15,514 nucleotides of DNA, taken from an uncultured Lachnospiraceae bacterium. GTDB taxonomy: Bacteria > Bacillota > Clostridia > Lachnospirales > Lachnospiraceae. The stretch lies in the NCBI GenBank assembly GCA_910587895.1, contig CAJUOE010000268.1, forward strand, positions 1 through 15,514, written 5' to 3'. Positions within the stretch are counted from its first letter, which is position 1. Each line of letters opens with the position of its first letter. The notes beneath the pieces were generated by a model. That model searched no databases. It was not told where the DNA came from and saw nothing but the letters and a program-made list of their open reading frames with translations. The position numbers were made by a program, and so were the translations under genes. Below, piece after piece: positions 13,882-15,514 of the stretch.

Positions 13882-14955
13882 TTACTCTGCAAAAATAGGA
13901 TGCCAGTCTTTTTTCGCTGCTTTCGTGGTTGCTATTCCACTTTTATTTCCCCCATCATCCACAAGACGGATAGAAAACGTATCTCCTTTATCAACGGACG
14001 TGATATTCGGCAAGTCATCCACATGAAAACCAATATTCCACCCATCCAGTGTGCCCATGTATTTCCATTTTCCTGCTTTCCCCTTGCTGTTCTTCCTCAC
14101 ATAGACATCACACCCTATCTCCCCTTCCACATCAATCCAACTGTAATCATCATCAAAACAGAAGGATACTTTTGGTTTTTTGGGCGGAGTGACATCTTTT
14201 ACCTCTTTTATCACATAAGCGCTTCTTGCCGTTTTCTTTGCAGTGTAAAATGTCAGCTTAGTCTCTGCTTTCTGCTTTTTAATAGGAAACTTCCGATATC
14301 CGCTTTTTCGGTATTTAAACTTCTTTAATATTTTCGCACCATTTTGGATATAGAGCGTATCCCCTTTTTCTGCATACACTTTTACTGAAGTAGATTTATC
14401 CGTAATCGCCCCGGCAACAATTGGTTTTTTCAGAGAAACACTTACTTTCTTTTTAGAAATTATGCCATCGTCCTTCACTGTTTTTACAACGGCAGATCCG
14501 GCTGCCCCATTTTTTGTGGTCAGGGTAAACTTCAGCTTAGTATGTGCTTTCTGTAATGGCAGCTTAACCGTCTTTTTCCCTTCACGTTTATATGTTTTCT
14601 GAAAAATAATCCCTGCATCGCCCGTAATCTTCAATGTGGTATTGCCATAAACATATACCCGCACCTTATCGGTCTGGGTAGTAATCCTGCCAAAAATAAC
14701 AGGTTCGAGCGCTGCCCCTTCAGGCGTTTGCCATCCGGCATATGATGCTTTTCCAATGTGCATATATTCTTCTGCCATTTCATCTTCTTCCTGTTCATCC
14801 ATACATTCTTCTAGAACTTCTTCTGCTGCACAATCTTCGCCATCTTCTTCGCTTGAACATGCCCCGGCAGATACGCCTGCCGCATATGTGGACATCCCTG
14901 CTGTTCCTATCAAAGCAACCGTTAATAAAGGCAACATAATTTTTCTAAATTTCAT
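13882..14955 (-). CDS. Secreted protein with two tandem Ig-like repeats
   Basis: A 357-residue protein with a type I signal peptide, MKFRKIMLPLLTVALIGTAG, and likely cleavage after STYAA (residue 26). Residues 33-62 are very acidic and contain Cys33, Cys42 and Cys51 at nine-residue spacing. Two similar beta-rich repeats follow: about 84-166 (PVIFGRITTQTDKVRVYVYG to AVVKTVKD) and about 177-258 (KPIVAGAITDKSTSVKVYAE to YVIKEVKD), joined by Lys/Pro-rich linkers. A third, different domain runs to the end (FCFDDDYSWIDVEGE). The repeats resemble bacterial Ig-like modules of surface proteins, but no LPXTG or other wall anchor is present. AGAGAGG precedes the ATG at some distance. Confidence 0.8.
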   Translation of the reverse strand: MKFRKIMLPLLTVALIGTAGMSTYAAGVSAGACSSEEDGEDCAAEEVLEECMDEQEEDEMAEEYMHIGKASYAGWQTPEGAALEPVIFGRITTQTDKVRVYVYGNTTLKITGDAGIIFQKTYKREGKKTVKLPLQKAHTKLKFTLTTKNGAAGSAVVKTVKDDGIISKKKVSVSLKKPIVAGAITDKSTSVKVYAEKGDTLYIQNGAKILKKFKYRKSGYRKFPIKKQKAETKLTFYTAKKTARSAYVIKEVKDVTPPKKPKVSFCFDDDYSWIDVEGEIGCDVYVRKNSKGKAGKWKYMGTLDGWNIGFHVDDLPNITSVDKGDTFSIRLVDDGGNKSGIATTKAAKKDWHPIFAE

Positions 14956-15005
14956 TGTCTATCATCCTCTCTTTCCATGACTTTTTACAACTGTAAGGTA
15001 AAATA

Positions 15006-15020
15006 TCAAATGCTTCGCAT
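15006..15020 (-). other. Strong ribosome site before a four-codon ORF
   Basis: On the minus strand AGGAGGAAGGCAA precedes ATGCGAAGCATTTGA, a complete four-codon frame (MRSI). The same bases form a 7-bp hairpin, CAAATGC with GCATTTG (15007-15023). It lies about 50 bases before the start of the secreted-protein gene. It may be a regulatory leader or chance. Confidence 0.25.
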
Positions 15021-15128
15021 TTGCCTTCCTCCTCTTGAAAAATTTGCCATCTATATGAATAATCGTATTTTTCCTTTTCAAGTTATGCTTTTTTACAAAA
15101 ATTTTTATAGTTGTCCTAAATTGAAATT

Positions 15129-15163
15129 GGCAGCCAATACACATATTTCCTGCATTGGCTGCC
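15129..15163. terminator. Hairpin between two minus-strand genes
   Basis: GGCAGCCAAT (15129-15138) pairs perfectly with ATTGGCTGCC (15154-15163). It follows the stop of the partial gene at the right edge and probably ends its transcript; the following AATTTCAATTT on the minus strand is only a weak T-rich tail. Confidence 0.5.
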
Positions 15164-15205
15164 CTGACATCATTTTCCTGTCATTAATATACTCACGGCA
15201 TTCCA

Positions 15206-15514
15206 TTACTTTATTGATATGCCGTTTTTTATTGAAACCCTGAATTTTTGCCCTACCGGCTCCATCTTCCCAGTGTCTACCTGAAAGACTTCACTTAACT
15301 GTTCCCCGGCAGAATCAGAATCCCCTGTACCTTCTTCCCATTCAAAGGGCAGGGCGTACATTTGGACATCCAACCATTCATTCCCCATAGACGGCGGCTC
15401 ACCGTCATTCTGAAACGTATATACCCCATTCTGTATATTTACTAAATAGTAAAGGAAATCTTTTCCATCCATATCCGTAATTTTAAAATAATACTGCTTT
15501 TCTTCCAGAGGAAG
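15206..15514 (-). CDS. Partial protein at the right edge, unknown function
   Basis: The minus-strand frame is open from base 15514 (LPLEEKQYYFKITDMDGKDF) to the TAA at 15206, so only the last 102 residues are visible. The ATG inside it is probably not the true start because the frame continues upstream with similar composition. The segment is acidic and rich in aromatics (EWLDVQMYALPFEWEEGTGD). By composition and position it is probably another exported protein of the cluster, but the signal sequence would lie outside the window. Confidence 0.65.
   Translation of the reverse strand, partial: LPLEEKQYYFKITDMDGKDFLYYLVNIQNGVYTFQNDGEPPSMGNEWLDVQMYALPFEWEEGTGDSDSAGEQLSEVFQVDTGKMEPVGQKFRVSIKNGISIK

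Noticed and set aside
14962..15144. 60-residue minus-strand frame upstream of the secreted protein
   Set aside because: It spans a hairpin and the probable promoter region and looks like random AT-rich translation.

Overview
The window looks like an accessory region from a low-to-mid GC Gram-positive gut bacterium, most likely a Clostridia/Lachnospiraceae-type Firmicute. The reasons are strong AGGAGG-type ribosome sites, lipoprotein signal peptides with classical lipoboxes, a Tn1549/Clostridioides-type conjugation module, and a DUF4368-type large serine recombinase. No ribosomal RNA, tRNA, CRISPR array or housekeeping gene is visible.

Layout. (1) 1-849, minus strand: part of a type IV secretion module, a VirB6/TrbL-like membrane protein that runs off the left edge, preceded by only the 3' part of a Maff2-family gene. 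(2) 909-2859, minus strand: a large serine recombinase with its own promoter and a small TnpW-like protein. The simplest reading is that a serine-recombinase element integrated inside the maff2 gene of a resident conjugative element and extends to the right. (3) 3055-7415: a cargo block bounded by inverted copies of a 33-bp array of three 11-bp iterons. It holds an NB-ARC/TPR STAND ATPase, a 124-bp symmetric dyad, a strong promoter with a structured leader, and a gene of the nucleoside 2-deoxyribosyltransferase-like (TIR-like) family that is frameshifted at an A8 run. This pair is the best candidate for a defence system here. (4) 7447-8890: a promoter covered by a 20-bp near-palindrome, a 14-codon leader peptide, and a ParM-like actin ATPase with a ParR-like DNA-binding partner, all translationally coupled by ATGA overlaps. 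(5) 9034-11314: a DUF3847 accessory protein, an oriT with the exact RSF1010/pIP501-type nic core TAAGTGCGCCCT next to a 9-bp hairpin, and a MobA/MobL (MOBQ) relaxase, followed by a hairpin terminator. (6) 11540-15514, minus strand: a lower-GC run of six exported or membrane protein genes (three lipoproteins, a two-TM protein, a secreted two-repeat protein, and a partial gene at the right edge).

Taken together this is an integrative mobilizable element with an excision/integration recombinase, partition genes, oriT and relaxase but no visible secretion machinery of its own. It sits inside a conjugative element whose channel it could borrow. The right end of the element is not seen, so the surface-protein cluster may be its cargo or may lie beyond it. 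Functional calls rest on reading motifs by eye; no database search was run.
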